Counted from the stretch's first letter, positions 21,874 to 32,757 are shown. The stretch: DNA of 64,000 bases from Streptomyces sp. ST2-7A (GCF_021390475.1 NZ_JAJUWS010000006.1:124001-188000), one strand, 5' to 3'. A program made the numbers and translations. Notes: generated by a model from the letters alone, not told the origin.

Positions 21874-23352
21874 TCAGCCCTCCCCGCCCCCATCCGTCGT
21901 ACGGTCGTCCCCCCCACCGGGGTGGCCGGTCACGCCCTCGACCGGCTCCGCGCCTCCCCCGGACACCGCCGGCGCCTCCGTCCCCCCGCTCCGGGCGGTC
22001 GGCCCGTCCCCCGCCAGTCGGGCCCGTACCCGCTCGGAGACCTCCGCGTAGCGGGCCTCCGCCCCGTGCCGACCGGGCCGGTAGTAGCGTCGCCCCCGCG
22101 CCGCGTCGGGCGCGTACTGCTGGGCGGCGATACCGCCGGGCAGGTCGTGCGGGTAGACGTACGCGGCGCCGTGCCCCAGGGATCGCGCGCCCGCGTAATG
22201 GCTGTCCCGCAGGTGCGCCGGGACCGGCCCGGTGCGCCCGGCCCGGACGTCCCCGAGCGCCTCGTCGATCGCCACCACGGCACTGTTGGACTTCGGGGCC
22301 AGGGCCAACGCCAGAACCGCCTGGGAGAGGATGATCCGGGCCTCCGGGAAACCGATCATCGCGACCGCCTGCGCGGCCGCCACCGCGGTGGACAGGGCCT
22401 GCGGCTCGGCCAGGCCGATGTCCTCGCTCGCGGCGATCATCAGGCGCCGGGCGATGAACCGGGGGTCCTCCCCCGCGTCGACCATGCGCGCCAGCCAGTG
22501 CAGGGCCGCGTCGGCGTCCGAGCCCCGGATCGACTTGATCAGGGCGCTGGCCACGTCGTAGTGCTGGTCGCCGTCCCGGTCGTAGGCCACCGCGGCCCGG
22601 TCCACCGTCCGTTCCAGGACGGCCGGCGTGATCTCCGTGCCGCTCTCCTCCAGGGTGGCGCCGGCGGCGGCCTCCAGGGCCGTGAGGGCCCTGCGGGCAT
22701 CCCCTCCGGCCAACCTCAGCAGCTGCCGCTCGGTCTCCTCCGGAAGGGTCACCGTGCCGTTCAGGCCGCGTTCCCCGGCCACCGCCCGTCGTACCAGCTC
22801 CCGCAGGTCCTCCTCGGTCAACGGCTCGAGGGTGAGCAGCAGGGAACGGGAGAGCAGCGGTGTGATCACCGAGAAATGCGGGTTCTCGGTGGTCGCGGCG
22901 ATCAGGGTGATCCAGCGGTTCTCCACCGCCGGCAGCAGGGAGTCCTGCTGCGCCTTGCTGAAGCGGTGGATCTCGTCCAGGAAGAGCACGGTCTCGCGGC
23001 CGTGCGTGCCCACCGCGCGACGGGCCCCCTCGATGACCGCCCGCACCTCCCGCACGCCCGCGCTGATCGCCGACAATTCGGTGAAGCGACGATCGGTGGC
23101 GTTGCTGACGATCGAGGCGAGGGTCGTCTTCCCGGTGCCGGGAGGCCCCCACAGGATGACCGAGGCGGGCCCGGCAGGTCCGCCGGCCCGGCCCGCCACC
23201 AGGCGTCGCAGCGGGGAACCGGGACGCAGCAGGTGCCGCTGCCCGGCGACCTCGTCGAGGGTTCGGGGGCGCATCCGGACCGCCAGCGGCACGGAGGAGG
23301 GATCCTTCTCCCGCCGTTCCTCGGCGGCGGCGGTGAACAGGTCGGCTTCCAC
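21874..23352 (-). CDS. rarA: Replication-associated recombination ATPase RarA (MgsA)
   Basis: Clamp-loader-like AAA+ ATPase acting at stalled replication forks. The 492 residues include Walker [10 protein letters not shown] near residue 72, Walker [10 protein letters not shown], sensor 1 in [11 protein letters not shown], and the C-terminal RarA domain ([20 protein letters not shown]). The last 50 residues are Gly/Pro/Thr-rich and beyond the family's usual 420-450. The GTG start stands only 11 nt from a 31-bp hairpin, with a TAGGGT -10-like hexamer 6 nt upstream, so the mRNA may be leaderless. Confidence 0.95.
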   Translation of the reverse strand: MEADLFTAAAEERREKDPSSVPLAVRMRPRTLDEVAGQRHLLRPGSPLRRLVAGRAGGPAGPASVILWGPPGTGKTTLASIVSNATDRRFTELSAISAGVREVRAVIEGARRAVGTHGRETVLFLDEIHRFSKAQQDSLLPAVENRWITLIAATTENPHFSVITPLLSRSLLLTLEPLTEEDLRELVRRAVAGERGLNGTVTLPEETERQLLRLAGGDARRALTALEAAAGATLEESGTEITPAVLERTVDRAAVAYDRDGDQHYDVASALIKSIRGSDADAALHWLARMVDAGEDPRFIARRLMIAASEDIGLAEPQALSTAVAAAQAVAMIGFPEARIILSQAVLALALAPKSNSAVVAIDEALGDVRAGRTGPVPAHLRDSHYAGARSLGHGAAYVYPHDLPGGIAAQQYAPDAARGRRYYRPGRHGAEARYAEVSERVRARLAGDGPTARSGGTEAPAVSGGGAEPVEGVTGHPGGGDDRTTDGGGEG

Positions 23353-23358
23353 CCCACG

Positions 23359-23364
23359 ACCCTA
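23359..23364 (-). promoter_or_regulatory. Possible leaderless -10 element of rarA
   Basis: TAGGGT fits TANNNT and sits 6 nt before the rarA GTG, the spacing of leaderless actinobacterial mRNAs. No good -35 is visible and no ribosome site precedes the GTG. Confidence 0.3.
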
Positions 23365-23430
23365 TCCACCGCATCCACCGGGGCCGGACGAACCCCGATG
23401 GTTCGTCCGGCCCCGGTGGATGCGGTGGAT
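23364..23430 (-). terminator. 31-bp perfect hairpin between the VKOR gene and rarA
   Basis: Positions 23364-23394 pair with 23400-23430 without a mismatch around the loop CCGAT. It begins 8 nt after the stop of the upstream VKOR-family gene, so it is most likely its terminator. No T-run follows, as usual in streptomycetes. Confidence 0.8.
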
Positions 23431-23438
23431 CGTGGCGC

Positions 23439-24098
23439 TCAGCCGATCCAGTAGTCCCACCAGCGGGTGAGGACGAGCATCCCGATGACGCCGATGTGCA
23501 GCGCCGGCGGGACCCAGTGGAACTCCATCAGGCCGCGCCGCAGCCCTTCGGGGGCGGGCAGCATCCGGTGCCGCAGGTTGTGCACGGTGGTGTACCAGAA
23601 CATGACGATGGTGGCGATCCAGGCCAGGGAGCACCACAGACACAGGGCGCCGATGACGTACAGCGACTGGTACATCAGCCAGGTGCAGAAGGCCACGCCG
23701 AAGAGCGTGCCGGCCTGCAGGCCCATCCAGTACCAGCGGCGATAGCGGGCCCCGGCCAGCAGCCCCGTGCCGATGGCGATGACCACGCCGTAGGCGACCA
23801 TGCCCAGCATCGGGTTGGGGAAGCCGAAGACCTCCGCCTGCCGGCTCTCCATGATGTTGCCGCAGGAGAGCACCGGGTTGATGCTGCACGCCGGCACGAA
23901 GTCCGGGTCCTCCAGGAGGCTGAACTTGTCGAGCGTGATCACCCAGGCGGCCAGCAGGCCGAGGAAACCGGTGATCACCAGCAGCAGGGAGAAGGGCCGA
24001 CCGGCTCCCACCCCCGCGGGATCGGGTGAAGCGGGCTCGGTTCCGTGATCGGCTCCGGATGCGGGAGGTGCGTTGTCCGGAGGCGCTGTCGTCGTCAT
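23439..24098 (-). CDS. Vitamin K epoxide reductase family protein
   Basis: Integral membrane quinone reductase that in actinobacteria reoxidises DsbA-like proteins for disulfide formation. The 219 residues have a Pro/Ser-rich cytoplasmic head and about five membrane helices (near 36-58, 97-116, 127-148, 150-171 and 199-215). All four expected cysteines are seen: the loop pair C71 and C79 and the CLWC pair C153/C156. The ATG (MTTTAPPDN) is preceded by GGAG. No DsbA-like thioredoxin partner is fused or adjacent. Confidence 0.93.
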   Translation of the reverse strand: MTTTAPPDNAPPASGADHGTEPASPDPAGVGAGRPFSLLLVITGFLGLLAAWVITLDKFSLLEDPDFVPACSINPVLSCGNIMESRQAEVFGFPNPMLGMVAYGVVIAIGTGLLAGARYRRWYWMGLQAGTLFGVAFCTWLMYQSLYVIGALCLWCSLAWIATIVMFWYTTVHNLRHRMLPAPEGLRRGLMEFHWVPPALHIGVIGMLVLTRWWDYWIG

Positions 24099-24275
24099 GT
24101 TCTCCGATGTCCTCGGTTCCCTCGATGAGATGGGACAGCCCTCACCGCCGCACCCGCGCGGCGTTCCGTCCCACCGCGTCACACCCTGCGACGCGGCACC
24201 ACGACCCCGACCGGCGGGGCATCACCCCGTCCGCCGCCCCCTCGGATCCCACTCACCTCATTGTGCCCCGGGCCC

Positions 24276-25574
24276 TCACCTTTCCGTCCCGGACGAAGAC
24301 ATCGGAGCGGTCGTTTCCAGCCGCCGGACGATCTCCGCCGCCACCTTGTCCAGTGCGACCGCTTCCTGCTCCCCGGTGGTCAGGTCCTTGAGCTGGACCG
24401 CCCCCTCGGCCAGGTCCCGCTCACCGGCGATCACCGCCCAGCGCGCCCCGGATCGCCCCGCGGACTTCATCGCGTTCTTCAAACCCTTGCCCCCGTAGGC
24501 CAGATCGGCCGCCACCCCGGACCGCCGCAGGTCCGTGACCAGCCCGAACAGCGTGCCGGCGGCCTCCTCGCCGAGCGGTACCGCGTAGACGTCGGTCGCG
24601 GCCGGGCGGTCGGTCGCCACGTTCTCGGCCCGGAGCGCGAGGACCGTGCGGTCCACGCCCAGCGCCCAACCGACCGAGGGCAGCGCGGGGCCGCCGATCA
24701 TCTCCGACAGCCCGTCGTACCGTCCACCGCCACCGATCGCGGCCTGCGCGCCCAGCCCCTCGTGCACGAATTCGAAGGTGGTCCTCGTGTAATAGTCGAG
24801 ACCGCGCACCAGCGCGGGATCGTCCTCGTAGACCACGCCGGCCGTGTCCAGCAGGTCGCGGACCCGGGCGTGGTAACCGCGGCAGGCGTCGCACAGGTGA
24901 TCCCGCAGCAGGGGCGCGTCGGCGAGCTGCGCCCGGACGGCGGGACGCTTGTCGTCCAGGACCCGCAGCGGGTTGATCTCCCCCCGCCGCCGGGTCTCCT
25001 CGTCCAGATCCAGGCCGCGCAGGAACTCCTGGAGACGCTCCCGGTAGACGGGCCGGCAGGCGCGGTCGCCCAGCGAGTTGAGCAGCAGCCGAACCTCCCG
25101 CAGGCCCAGGGCGCGATGGGCGTCCACGGCCAACACGATCAGCTCGGCGTCCAGGGCCGGGTCCTCGGCCCCGATCGCCTCCGCGCCGATCTGTGAGAAG
25201 TGTCGGTAACGGCCCTTCTGGGGGCGCTCGTAGCGGTAGTAGGAACCGGAGTACCACAGTTTGACCGGCAGGTTGCCGGTACGGTGCAGGTTGGCCTCCA
25301 GGGCCGCGCGCAACACCGACGCCGTGCCCTCGGGGCGCAGCGCCAGGCGGCTGCCGCCCTTGGTGGTGAGGGTGTACATCTCCTTGGTGACGATGTCCGT
25401 GGACTCGCCCACACCGCGGGCGAAGAGTTCCACGTCCTCGAAACCGGGGGTCTCGGCGTAGCCGTAGCCGGCCCGGCGCAGCGGTGCCGACAGGGCCTCG
25501 CGGACGGCCAGGAACTCCTCGGAGTCCGGCGGCAGCAGGTCGTAGGTGCCCTTGGGGGCCTTGAAGGTACTCAC
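24276..25574 (-). CDS. hisS: Histidine--tRNA ligase
   Basis: Charges tRNA-His. The 432-residue class II synthetase starts with [15 protein letters not shown], has motif 2 ([20 protein letters not shown]), the histidine-A loop [15 protein letters not shown] and GGGGRYDGL, and an anticodon-binding domain at the end. The start is GTG. It lies downstream of the metallo-hydrolase gene in the same direction with a gap of about 120 bp, the normal streptomycete order. Confidence 0.97.
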   Translation of the reverse strand: MSTFKAPKGTYDLLPPDSEEFLAVREALSAPLRRAGYGYAETPGFEDVELFARGVGESTDIVTKEMYTLTTKGGSRLALRPEGTASVLRAALEANLHRTGNLPVKLWYSGSYYRYERPQKGRYRHFSQIGAEAIGAEDPALDAELIVLAVDAHRALGLREVRLLLNSLGDRACRPVYRERLQEFLRGLDLDEETRRRGEINPLRVLDDKRPAVRAQLADAPLLRDHLCDACRGYHARVRDLLDTAGVVYEDDPALVRGLDYYTRTTFEFVHEGLGAQAAIGGGGRYDGLSEMIGGPALPSVGWALGVDRTVLALRAENVATDRPAATDVYAVPLGEEAAGTLFGLVTDLRRSGVAADLAYGGKGLKNAMKSAGRSGARWAVIAGERDLAEGAVQLKDLTTGEQEAVALDKVAAEIVRRLETTAPMSSSGTER

Positions 25575-25660
25575 AGGGGATCCGGATTCCGCTCTCGACG
25601 CGCCGGCGGAGCCGCACGGCGCGGGGTCAGATGGTCATCGGGGACGGCACGCGCGGCGCG

Positions 25661-25672
25661 GTTCCCGGGAAC
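25661..25672. repeat. 12-bp perfect palindrome upstream of hisS
   Basis: GTTCCCGGGAAC is self-complementary and lies in the gap between the metallo-hydrolase stop and the hisS start. It may be an operator or part of a short hairpin; I cannot decide. Confidence 0.4.
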
Positions 25673-25694
25673 GACGGGGGTACGACCCGCCGGG

Positions 25695-26405
25695 TCACGG
25701 GAGGCGGCGTGACGGGGCGGGGGCCCCGGCGGCACCCCCGGCCAGGGGTCCGAGGTAGGGGTTGCCGACCCGCTCGCGGCCGATGGTGGTCTGCGGCCCG
25801 TGGCCGGAGAGCACCACCGTCTCGTCGGCCAGCGGCAGGCACACACGGGCGAGGGAGTCCATCATCTCGTCGTGGTCGCCGCCGGGAAGGTCGGTGCGTC
25901 CGATGGAGCCGGCGAACAACAGGTCGCCCGAGAAGAACACCGGCGGCAACTCCGGCCCCTCGGGCATCCGGTAGGTCACCGACCCCTTGGTATGGCCCGG
26001 GGCGTGGGCGACCGAGAACTCCATGCCGGCCAGCTCCAGCACTCCGCCGTCGGTCAGCTCGCGCAGGTCGTCGGGCTCCCCCACCGTCAGCTCCCCCATC
26101 AGGGGGGCACCGATCGCGCGGCCCAGCGCCTTCTCCGGGTCGGAGAGCATGTACCGGTCCCGCGGGTGGATCCAGGCGGGCACGTCGTGGGCGCCGCAGA
26201 CCGGTACGACCGAGGCGACGTGGTCGATGTGTCCGTGGGTGAGGATCACCGCGACCGGCTTGAGGCGGTGTCGGGCGACGGTTTCCGCGACGCCTTCGGC
26301 GGCCCGGTGACCCGGGTCGATGATCACGCATTCCTCACCGGGTCCGGGGGCCACCAGGTAGCAGTTGGTGCCCCAGGCCCCCGCGGGGAATCCGGCAACG
26401 AGCAC
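25695..26405 (-). CDS. MBL-fold metallo-hydrolase (glyoxalase II-like)
   Basis: A 236-residue soluble hydrolase with the dizinc motif LTHGHIDH near residue 55, the later His in APGHTKGS and the bridging Asp in FFSGDLLFAGSIGRTDLPGG, the last segment being typical of YcbL/glyoxalase II-like proteins. The GTG in VLVAGFPAGAWGTNCY is chosen by alignment with the usual family N terminus; AAGG lies upstream. The substrate is not certain: a thioester hydrolase is the best guess. Confidence 0.9.
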   Translation of the reverse strand: MLVAGFPAGAWGTNCYLVAPGPGEECVIIDPGHRAAEGVAETVARHRLKPVAVILTHGHIDHVASVVPVCGAHDVPAWIHPRDRYMLSDPEKALGRAIGAPLMGELTVGEPDDLRELTDGGVLELAGMEFSVAHAPGHTKGSVTYRMPEGPELPPVFFSGDLLFAGSIGRTDLPGGDHDEMMDSLARVCLPLADETVVLSGHGPQTTIGRERVGNPYLGPLAGGAAGAPAPSRRLP

Positions 26406-26956
26406 GGGTGTCACCTTCTCTATCGATTTCCATCGAGCCTCGACGGGCGCGGCGCCCCGATCGCGGACGCGCCGGGGACGCCCTGCGCCCGAAAGCCTAC
26501 AGGGGGCCGCCCGGGAGGGTCGAACACCTCGCCGCCCGTCCACCGGGCCACCGGGCCGGGCCGTCCGATCGGTTCTCCCCGCCGGGAACGGGACCGGAAG
26601 GGGGCACCGGCCACGGCACGGCGGAGGACGACACCGGGCGGATCGACACCGCCCCGCGCCTCCCGGGCACCCCCGAACGCGCGACGGGGCGGCGAGGTGG
26701 ACAATTTCGGTGCCGCGAGGTGCGGACAGCCGGGCGGCGCGTCGCCTATGTTTGCGGGGTGCGGGCCGCTCCGGCTGCGGCCCGACCGGGAGTCGGGGCC
26801 CGAGGGATCCGAGGGACCCGGGAGGACTCCCGGCCGCACACCGGACGCGCCCGTCGGATCCCCGTATCCCCGCGGCGTGCCGGCCGAACGCCGGATGGAC
26901 ACTGTGGACGACACCACGGGATCGGATCCCGGCGGTGTCATGGTGGAGGAGGCGCT
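26406..26956. other. Divergent intergenic region upstream of the DUF349 gene
   Basis: About 550 bp of very GC-rich DNA between the divergent MBL and DUF349 genes, presumably holding both promoters. A 21-codon frame (MDTVDDTTGSDPGG..., ATG at 26895) ends in a TGA that overlaps the DUF349 GTG as GTGA and could be a coupling leader peptide; it lacks a clear ribosome site. No other gene is supported. Confidence 0.45.
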
Positions 26957-28186
26957 GTGAGCAGCGACCCGTGGGGCCGCGTCGACGAGACGGGCACCGT
27001 GTACGTGCGGACTGCCGACGGGGAGAAGGTCGCCGGCTCCTGGCAGGCGGGCTCGCCCGATGAGGCCCTCGCCTACTTCGAGCGGAAGTACGAGGGAATC
27101 GTGGTGGAGATCGGACTGCTGGAGCGCCGGGTGCGCACCACCGATCTCGCGACCAAGGACGCGCTGGCGGCCATCGCCCACCTCCGGCAACAGGTGGACG
27201 AGGCCCACGCCGTGGGCGACCTCGACGCGTTGTCGAAGCGACTGGACCGGCTGACCGCGACGGTGGACGAGCGCCGCGAGGAGCGGAAGGTCGCGCGCAA
27301 CCGGCAACTCGAGGAGGCCCGGAAGGCCAAGGAGAACCTGGTCGCCGAGGCCGAGGAGCTGGCGGCCGGTGACCAGTGGCGGGCCACCGGGGAGCGTTTG
27401 CGTGCCCTGGTGGACACCTGGAAGGGCCTTCCCCGGCTGGACCGGAAGACCGACGACGAGCTGTGGCACCGCTTCTCCCACGCCCGCTCGGCCTTCTCCA
27501 AGCGACGCAAGGCGCACTTCGCCGCGCTGGACTCGCAGCGCGAGGAGACCCGGCGTCGCAAGGAGAAGCTGATCTCCGAGGCCGAGGCCCTGTCCTCCTC
27601 CACCGACTGGGGTCCCACCGCGGCCCGCTACCGCGAACTGATGCGGGAGTGGAAGGCCGCCGGTCGCGCCCAGCGGGACGCGGAGGAGGACCTGTGGACC
27701 CGGTTCCGGGCCGCCCAGGACGCCTTCTTCGCGGCCCGGGGCGAGGTGTTCGCCGAGCGCGACACCGAGTACCGGGAGAACCTGGCGAAGAAGGAGGAGC
27801 TGGCCCTGGAGGCCGAGAAACTGCTGCCGATCGGCGACGTGAGGACGGCGCGGGCCGCGTTGCGATCCATCGGTGAGCGCTGGGAGGCCATCGGACACGT
27901 CCCCCGGGAGTCCCGGGCCGCGATCGAGGGCCGGATCCAGACCGTGGAGCGGGCGGTGCAGGAGGCCGAGGAGACCGAGTGGCGCCGCACCAACCCCGAG
28001 GCACGGGCCCGTGCGGCGGGGCTGACCGGTCAGCTCCAGGACGCCGTGGACCGGCTGGAGCGCCAGATCGCGACCGCCCGGGAGGCCGGCAACACCGCCA
28101 AGGCGCAGAAGCTGGAGCGGGAGCTGGAGGGACGCCGGGCGCTCCTGGAGCAGGCGTTGAAGGGGCTGCGCGAGTTCGGCGGCTGA
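26957..28186 (+). CDS. DUF349 domain protein (coiled-coil)
   Basis: A 409-residue highly charged helical protein with at least three DUF349 repeats (for example SHARSAFSKRRKAHFAALDS and EDLWTRFRAAQDAFFAARGE), flanked by long coiled-coil segments (VDERREERKVARNRQLEEAR). The start SSDPWGRVDETGTVYVRTAD is typical of the streptomycete family. The GTG has GGAGGAGG upstream. The function is unknown; the gene is convergent with rel and next to it in all streptomycetes I know of. Confidence 0.9.
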   Translation: MSSDPWGRVDETGTVYVRTADGEKVAGSWQAGSPDEALAYFERKYEGIVVEIGLLERRVRTTDLATKDALAAIAHLRQQVDEAHAVGDLDALSKRLDRLTATVDERREERKVARNRQLEEARKAKENLVAEAEELAAGDQWRATGERLRALVDTWKGLPRLDRKTDDELWHRFSHARSAFSKRRKAHFAALDSQREETRRRKEKLISEAEALSSSTDWGPTAARYRELMREWKAAGRAQRDAEEDLWTRFRAAQDAFFAARGEVFAERDTEYRENLAKKEELALEAEKLLPIGDVRTARAALRSIGERWEAIGHVPRESRAAIEGRIQTVERAVQEAEETEWRRTNPEARARAAGLTGQLQDAVDRLERQIATAREAGNTAKAQKLERELEGRRALLEQALKGLREFGG

Positions 28187-28192
28187 TCCGCG

Positions 28193-28213
28193 CCGGTCGC
28201 GCCACACGACCGG
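28193..28213. terminator. Bidirectional terminator between DUF349 gene and rel
   Basis: CCGGTCG and CGACCGG form a 7-bp stem with a 7-nt loop in the 45-bp gap. An outer CTGATCCG/CGGATCAG pair includes both stop codons and could extend the structure. Confidence 0.65.
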
Positions 28214-28231
28214 GCCGGGGCCGGTTCCGGA

Positions 28232-30733
28232 TCAGGTCCGCTGCTGCTCCGGGCGCCGGGTGGAGGTCACCCGGTAGACGTCGTAGACGCCCTCCACCCC
28301 CCGCACGGCCTTCAGTACGTGACCCAGGTGCTTGGCGTCCCCCATCTCGAAGGTGAAGCGGGAGATCGCCACCCGGTCCCGGGAGGTCTGCACGGCGGCG
28401 GACAGGATGTTGACGTGCTGGTCGGAGAGCACCCGGGTGACGTCCGAGAGCAGCCGGGAGCGATCCAGCGCCTCGACCTGGATGGCGACCAGGAACACCG
28501 AGGACTGCGTCGGCGCCCACTCGACCTCGAGGATCCGCTCCGGCTCGCGGGAGAGGGAGTCGACGTTCACGCAGTTCGCGCGGTGGACGGAGACCCCGCT
28601 GCCACGGGTGACGAAGCCGATGATCGGATCACCGGGGACCGGGGTACAGCAGCGGGCCAGTTTGACCCACACGTCGTCCACACCCTTGACCACCACGCCC
28701 GGGTCCGCGCTGCTGCGCCGCTTGGTCCGGCTGGGCACCGGTGGCGACGCCTCGGCCACGTCCTCCCCGGCCGCCTCCTCGCCACCGACCGCCTGCACCA
28801 GCTTCTGGACCACGCTCTGGGCCGAGACGTGTCCCTCCCCGATCGCCGCGTACAGCGAGGAGATGTCGGGGTAGCGCATCTCGTGGGCGAGGGTGACCAG
28901 CGAATCGCCGGTGAGGATGTGCTGGATCGGCAGGTTCTGTTTGCGCATGGCCCGCACGATGGCGTCCTTGCCCTGTTCGATGGCCTCCTCGCGGCGCTCC
29001 TTGGAGAACCAGCCGCGGATCTTGTTGCGGGCCCGGGGGGACTTCACGAAGCCCAGCCAGTCCCGGGAGGGGCCCGCGCCCGGCGCCTTGGAGGTGAAGA
29101 CCTCGATCGTGTCGCCGTGGTCCAGGGTGGACTCCAGCGGCACCAACCGACCGTTGACCTTGGCGCCTATCGTGCGGTGACCGACCTCGGTGTGCACCGC
29201 GTACGCGAAGTCCACCGGGGTGGAGCCGGTCGGCAGCGCGATGACATCGCCCTTGGGCGTGAAGACGAAGACCTCGTGCCGGGAGAGGTCGAACCGCAGC
29301 GACTCCAGGAACTCGCCCGGATCCTCGGTCTCCTTCTGCCAGTCCAGCAACTGCCGCAGCCAGGCCATGTCGTTGACCGCCTCGCCCCGGTCCCCCTTGG
29401 TCGGCGGGGCGTCGGTGCGCACCTTGGAGACACCGGCGACGGCCTGCTGCTTGTACTTCCAGTGGGCGGCGATGCCGTACTCCGCCCGACGGTGCATGTC
29501 GAAGGTGCGGATCTGGAGTTCGACCGGCTTGCCACCGGGCCCGATGACCGTCGTGTGCAACGACTGGTACATGTTGAACTTCGGCATCGCGATGTAGTCC
29601 TTGAAGCGCCCGGGCACCGGGTTCCAGCGCGCGTGGACCGTCCCCAGCGCCGCGTAGCAGTCGCGGACACTGTCCACCAGGAGGCGGATGCCGACCAGGT
29701 CGTAGATCTCCGCGAAGTCGCGGCCCCGCACGATCATCTTCTGGTACACGCTGTAGTAGTGCTTGGGGCGGCCGTTGACCGAAGCTTTGATCCGGGCGCC
29801 GCGCAGGTCGGCCTGCACCTCGGCGATGACCGTCTCGAGGTACTCGTCCCGCTTCGGGGCCCGCTCGGCGACCAGCCGGACGATCTCGTCGTACATCTTC
29901 GGGTAGAGGATGGCGAAGGCCAGGTCCTCCAGCTCCCACTTGATCGTGTTCATGCCCAACCGGTGGGCCAGCGGGGCGTAGATCTCCAACGTCTCGCGCG
30001 CCTTCTGCTCCTGCTTCTCCCGCTTCAGGAAGCGCATGGTGCGCATGTTGTGCAACCGGTCGGCCAGTTTGATGACCAGCACCCGCGGGTCGCGGGCCAT
30101 GGCGACGACCATCTTGCGGACCGTCTCGGCCTGCGCGGCCTCGCCGAACTTGACCTTGTCCAGCTTGGTGACGCCGTCCACCAGGAGCGCGACCTGGTCC
30201 CCGAAGTCCCGGCGCAACGCCTCCAGACCGTACTCGGTGTCCTCCACCGTGTCGTGCAGCAGTCCCGCCATCAGGGTGGCCGAGTCCATGCCCAACTCGG
30301 CCAGGATGGTCGTGACCGCCAGCGGGTGGGTGATGTACGGGTCACCGCTGCGACGCTTCTGACCCCGGTGCCAGCGCTCCGCGACCTGGTAGGCGCGCTC
30401 CAACTTGCGCAGGGAGGCGGTGTCCGCCTTGGGGTCGTTGGCCCGGACCACCCGCAGCAGGGGCTCCAGGACCGGGTTGTAGGGGTTGGAACGCTGCACG
30501 CCCAGCCGGGCCAGTCGGGCCCGCACCCGGTTGGAGGACCCCGAGCGCCCGGAGACCCCCGAGACGGCCGGGGCCCCCGGGGCGGGGGACGGGGGGGCCT
30601 CGGGCCCGTCGGCCCGCCCGCCCTTCTTCGCCGGTGCCTTCGAGGACGCCTTCGTCGGGGCGGGGGCCTGCGACCGGGGGGCCTCACGGGGGTGGCGCCC
30701 GGCGGGGGGGCTCGGCTGGATCTGGTCTGGCAA
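28232..30733 (-). CDS. relA: Bifunctional (p)ppGpp synthetase/hydrolase (TTG start)
   Basis: Stringent-response enzyme making and degrading (p)ppGpp. The 833 residues have a disordered head (about 1-75), the HD hydrolase domain with intact LLHDTVEDT (H160-D161), the synthetase domain with RFKD at about 376-379 (the charge signature of bifunctional Rel, not EXDD of E. coli RelA), TGS (about 486-548), a conserved-cysteine CCTPVPGD segment and a C-terminal ACT domain. The TTG of LPDQIQPS is chosen because it matches the Met-Pro-Asp start of the streptomycete protein and has GGGAG 5 nt upstream; no ATG or GTG fits. Confidence 0.95.
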   Translation of the reverse strand: MPDQIQPSPPAGRHPREAPRSQAPAPTKASSKAPAKKGGRADGPEAPPSPAPGAPAVSGVSGRSGSSNRVRARLARLGVQRSNPYNPVLEPLLRVVRANDPKADTASLRKLERAYQVAERWHRGQKRRSGDPYITHPLAVTTILAELGMDSATLMAGLLHDTVEDTEYGLEALRRDFGDQVALLVDGVTKLDKVKFGEAAQAETVRKMVVAMARDPRVLVIKLADRLHNMRTMRFLKREKQEQKARETLEIYAPLAHRLGMNTIKWELEDLAFAILYPKMYDEIVRLVAERAPKRDEYLETVIAEVQADLRGARIKASVNGRPKHYYSVYQKMIVRGRDFAEIYDLVGIRLLVDSVRDCYAALGTVHARWNPVPGRFKDYIAMPKFNMYQSLHTTVIGPGGKPVELQIRTFDMHRRAEYGIAAHWKYKQQAVAGVSKVRTDAPPTKGDRGEAVNDMAWLRQLLDWQKETEDPGEFLESLRFDLSRHEVFVFTPKGDVIALPTGSTPVDFAYAVHTEVGHRTIGAKVNGRLVPLESTLDHGDTIEVFTSKAPGAGPSRDWLGFVKSPRARNKIRGWFSKERREEAIEQGKDAIVRAMRKQNLPIQHILTGDSLVTLAHEMRYPDISSLYAAIGEGHVSAQSVVQKLVQAVGGEEAAGEDVAEASPPVPSRTKRRSSADPGVVVKGVDDVWVKLARCCTPVPGDPIIGFVTRGSGVSVHRANCVNVDSLSREPERILEVEWAPTQSSVFLVAIQVEALDRSRLLSDVTRVLSDQHVNILSAAVQTSRDRVAISRFTFEMGDAKHLGHVLKAVRGVEGVYDVYRVTSTRRPEQQRT

Positions 30734-30835
30734 GAGCGCTCCCGGAAGACGTTCGGAATGCCATGGTAGCGACCGGACCCCGGGCGCTCCCCCGGAAGGA
30801 CCCGTCGGGAGACCGCACGACGCCCCGAACACGGG

Positions 30836-30885
30836 GATCCCGGTGTCCGGACCCTCCGGGAAAAGAGGGGCCGAACACCGGGATC
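30836..30885 (-). terminator. Hairpin between apt and rel
   Basis: GATCCCGGTGT and ACACCGGGATC are perfectly inverted 11-bp arms around a 28-nt centre that can itself pair. It may terminate apt transcripts or attenuate entry into rel, which starts about 100 nt further on. Confidence 0.5.
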
Positions 30886-30951
30886 GGGTGTCGTTCACGG
30901 CATCGGACGAGGCGGCCGGGGGGGGTGAACCCACCGCGCGCCCGAAACGCC

Positions 30952-31530
30952 TCAGATGGAGAGCAGAACCTCCAGCGGGGCGGACCCCAGGGCGGGGTCC
31001 AGTCGTTCGCGTCCGGCCAGGAAGCCCAGCTCCATCAGGACCGCCAGACCGGCGATCTCGGCACCGGTGCGACGGATCAGTCGCAGCGACGCCTCGGCGG
31101 TCCCGCCGGTGGCGAGCACGTCGTCGATCACCAGGACGCGGTCCGAGGGACCGAGATCCTCCGCGTGCAGCTCGATCTCGGCGGTGCCGTACTCCAGCTC
31201 GTAGCTCTGGCCCAGGGTGGCGCCGGGCAACTTGCCCGCCTTGCGGACCGGTATGAACCCGATCCCCGCCCGGACCGCCGCCGGGGCGGCGAGGATGAAC
31301 CCGCGCGCCTCCAGCCCGGCGACCTTGGTGGCGCCGTACCGCCGGCAGATCGCCGCCAGGGTGTCGGTCACCACCGCCAGGGCGGCCGGATCGGCCAGCA
31401 GCGGGGTGATGTCCTTGAAGACCACGCCCGGCTTCGGGTGATCGGGGACGTCCCGGATCCGATCCAGCAACAACCGGCGCTGCGCCTCGGTGACCGGGGC
31501 GAACGGGGTACCGCCCGTCGTCCCGCTCAC
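30952..31530 (-). CDS. apt: Adenine phosphoribosyltransferase
   Basis: Purine salvage: adenine plus PRPP to AMP. It has 192 residues with the PRPP loop [17 protein letters not shown] and the substrate segment [13 protein letters not shown]. The GTG start overlaps the secF stop as GTGA. The order secD-secF-apt-rel is conserved in actinobacteria and couples purine nucleotide salvage with (p)ppGpp metabolism genes. Confidence 0.96.
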   Translation of the reverse strand: MSGTTGGTPFAPVTEAQRRLLLDRIRDVPDHPKPGVVFKDITPLLADPAALAVVTDTLAAICRRYGATKVAGLEARGFILAAPAAVRAGIGFIPVRKAGKLPGATLGQSYELEYGTAEIELHAEDLGPSDRVLVIDDVLATGGTAEASLRLIRRTGAEIAGLAVLMELGFLAGRERLDPALGSAPLEVLLSI

Positions 31531-32756
31531 CGCCGCTTCCCCGAGGGACGGCCGCGACCGCGGGAGCGGGAGACCGGCTGGCGGCGCTCGACGGTGACGT
31601 AGTCGGCGTCACCGGCCGCACTGCTTCCCCCGCCGTCCCCCCGACCGGGTCCGGGGACACCGGCCGCGGCCGCCGGGTCCCCGGCACCGTCCTCGTCCCA
31701 CTCGGCGGTGTCGGTGTCCCGCTGGGCGTCAGCGGCCTCATCGCCCTCCATCCGGCCGTGCGCGGCCGGGGAGGGGGCGGCGATGCCGCGCTCGGCCCGC
31801 TTGTCCAGGATCCGCCGGTTGTGCGCGGCGATCTCCGGGTCGCGGAGGCGGAAGTCCACCACCAGCGGGGTGGCGATGAAGATGGAGGAGAAGGTACCCG
31901 CGGCCAGGCCCACGAACAGCGGCAGGGCGATGTCCTTGAGCATCCCGCCCGCCAGCAGGCCGGTACCGATGAACAGCAGGCCGGCCACCGGCAACAGCGC
32001 GGTCACCGAGGTGTTGATCGAGCGGACCACCACGGAGTTGACGCCCTGATTGGCCAACTCCCCGTAGGTGTACCGGCTCTGTTTCTGGACGATGCGGGTC
32101 TTCTCCTGAACCTTGTCGAAGACCACCACCGTGTCGTAGAGCGAATAGCCCAGGATGGTGAGGAGGCCGACGACCGAGCCGGGGGTGACCTCGAAGCCGA
32201 CCAGCGCGTAGACGCCGACCGTGACCACGAGGTCGAAGGCCATCGCGACGAGCGCCGCCAGGGACATCCGCCATTCGAACGCGAAGGCCAGATAGATCGT
32301 CACCAGCACAAGGAAGACGATCATTCCCTGGAACGCCTTGCTGGTCATCTGTTGACCCCAACTGGGACCGACCAGTTCGGCGTCGATCTCCGTGGCCTCC
32401 AGGCCCACCTCGTCGGCGATCGCGGCACGGGTGGCGTCGGACTCGTCGGTGTCCAGGCCGGTGACCTGGATCCGCAGCGCGCCGCTGCCCAGTTCCTGCA
32501 CCCGGGCGTCGTTGCCGGACGCCTCCTCCGCGACCCGACGACCCTCGTCGGTGGACAACTCCGCGCTCGCCGGGACGGTGAAGACCGCCCCGCCCTGGAA
32601 CTCCACGCCCAGGAACAGGCCGCGGACGCCCAGACCGGTGAGCGAGACGATCACCAGGAGGATCGAGACGGCGTACCAGAACTTCCGCCGGCCCACGAAG
32701 TCGTAGGCGGTCTCGCCTCGGTAGATCCTGGCACCGAGAGTGGAGAGGCTCGCCAT
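31527..32756 (-). CDS. secF: Protein translocase subunit SecF
   Basis: RND-type membrane partner of SecD that uses the proton gradient to assist Sec export. The 409 residues contain six membrane helices (first at about 27-47, [19 protein letters not shown]) and the signature [16 protein letters not shown]. The C-terminal 80 residues are a charged low-complexity tail, making it longer than E. coli SecF (323). The ATG begins one base after the secD stop. Confidence 0.96.
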   Translation of the reverse strand: MASLSTLGARIYRGETAYDFVGRRKFWYAVSILLVIVSLTGLGVRGLFLGVEFQGGAVFTVPASAELSTDEGRRVAEEASGNDARVQELGSGALRIQVTGLDTDESDATRAAIADEVGLEATEIDAELVGPSWGQQMTSKAFQGMIVFLVLVTIYLAFAFEWRMSLAALVAMAFDLVVTVGVYALVGFEVTPGSVVGLLTILGYSLYDTVVVFDKVQEKTRIVQKQSRYTYGELANQGVNSVVVRSINTSVTALLPVAGLLFIGTGLLAGGMLKDIALPLFVGLAAGTFSSIFIATPLVVDFRLRDPEIAAHNRRILDKRAERGIAAPSPAAHGRMEGDEAADAQRDTDTAEWDEDGAGDPAAAAGVPGPGRGDGGGSSAAGDADYVTVERRQPVSRSRGRGRPSGKRR

Positions 32757-32757
32757 C

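Noticed and set aside
30684..30878. Short frame overlapping the rel start in another phase (ATG at 30764)
   Set aside because: No ribosome site and a Pro/Arg-rich chance product; more likely part of the rel leader.
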